Assembly: GCA_018660305.1 (NCBI GenBank)
Contig: JABJKO010000173.1
Span: forward strand, 1 to 5,377
DNA from: Rhodospirillaceae bacterium
Lineage (GTDB): Bacteria > Pseudomonadota > Alphaproteobacteria > MPNO01 > UBA2964
Direction: 5' to 3'
DNA length: 5,377 nucleotides
Shown here: in pieces, positions 5,250 to 5,377 of the stretch
Layout: the number at the start of each line of letters is the position of its first letter
Numbering within the stretch: the first letter of the stretch is position 1
Notes under the pieces: model-generated
Databases searched by the model: none
Told to the model about the DNA's origin: nothing
What the model saw: only the letters and a program-made list of their open reading frames with translations
Made by a program: the position numbers and the translations under genes

Positions 5250-5377
5250 TCAGGCGTTGCCAGTCGTGAGGTAGTCGGTCAGGCGGGTGGCGGTGGTGCG
5301 GATGCGGGCTTCGGTCTTGTCATCGTTGCAGGTGCCGTCTTCGTTAAAGACATCGCGCACGCCGGCGACCGAAACGG
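5250..5377 (-). CDS. Probable NADPH-dependent FMN reductase, C-terminal fragment
   Basis: The minus strand is open from the right edge to a TGA at 5250-5252, giving 41 visible residues that end in LTDYLTTGNA. The segment VRDVFNEDGTCNDD followed by a helix-like KTEARIRTTATRLTDYL resembles the C-terminal tail of PF03358 flavodoxin-like NADPH-dependent FMN reductases. In those proteins an 'F-x-E/D-D-G ... D-x-x-T' turn precedes the last helix. Such enzymes supply FMNH2 to two-component monooxygenases (as SsuE does for SsuD, or EmoB for EmoA). This would fit the two LLM oxidoreductases nearby, and in that case FMN rather than F420 would be their cofactor. The fragment is short and lacks the flavin-binding N-terminus, so the assignment is tentative. 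It converges on the amidase gene, leaving a 57-bp gap (5193-5249) with no clear terminator hairpin. Confidence 0.6.
   Translation of the reverse strand, partial: VSVAGVRDVFNEDGTCNDDKTEARIRTTATRLTDYLTTGNA

Overview
The window is about 60% G+C, densely packed and bacterial. Gene content and protein style suggest an alphaproteobacterium, possibly a marine or soil Rhodospirillales-like lineage. The main clues are a DUF188 (YaiI/YqxD) protein and a small double-CxxC protein ending in a CKRCK-type knuckle, a type I associate with that group. This placement is inference. I see no rRNA, tRNA, CRISPR array, insertion sequence or phage gene.

Layout from left to right: (1) the 3' end of an M20-family Zn-dependent amidohydrolase (allantoate / N-carbamoyl-amino-acid hydrolase type), cut by the left edge. 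(2) 42 bp later, on the same strand, a luciferase-like (LLM class) flavin/F420-dependent oxidoreductase with a strong Shine-Dalgarno sequence. (3) A GTG-started DUF188 protein, preceded by three degenerate ~20-bp repeat units. (4) Facing it on the minus strand, a 60-residue CxxC/CxxC protein with an AT-rich upstream region. (5) A minus-strand two-gene operon, a second LLM oxidoreductase followed by an M19 'membrane dipeptidase' homologue joined by an ATGA overlap. (6) A 167-bp divergent intergenic region with a nested dyad between two weak back-to-back promoter candidates. (7) A plus-strand acetamidase/formamidase family protein. (8) Convergent with it, the C-terminal 41 residues of what looks like an NADPH-dependent FMN reductase, cut by the right edge.

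Read together, two LLM oxidoreductases, a probable flavin reductase and three C-N bond hydrolase-type proteins (M20, M19, acetamidase/formamidase) look like an accessory catabolic locus for an amide- or ureide-containing nitrogen compound. A reduced-flavin or F420-dependent oxygenation or redox step would combine with amide hydrolysis. The logic recalls RutA/RutF/RutB or SsuD/SsuE-type systems, but the gene set is different and the substrate cannot be read from the sequence. The most unusual protein is the M19 homologue: it lacks the N-terminal metal-binding HxD, the bridging Glu and the substrate-site His, but keeps the later His/His/Arg/Asp residues. The DUF188 and CxxC genes are probably unrelated housekeeping genes within the locus.
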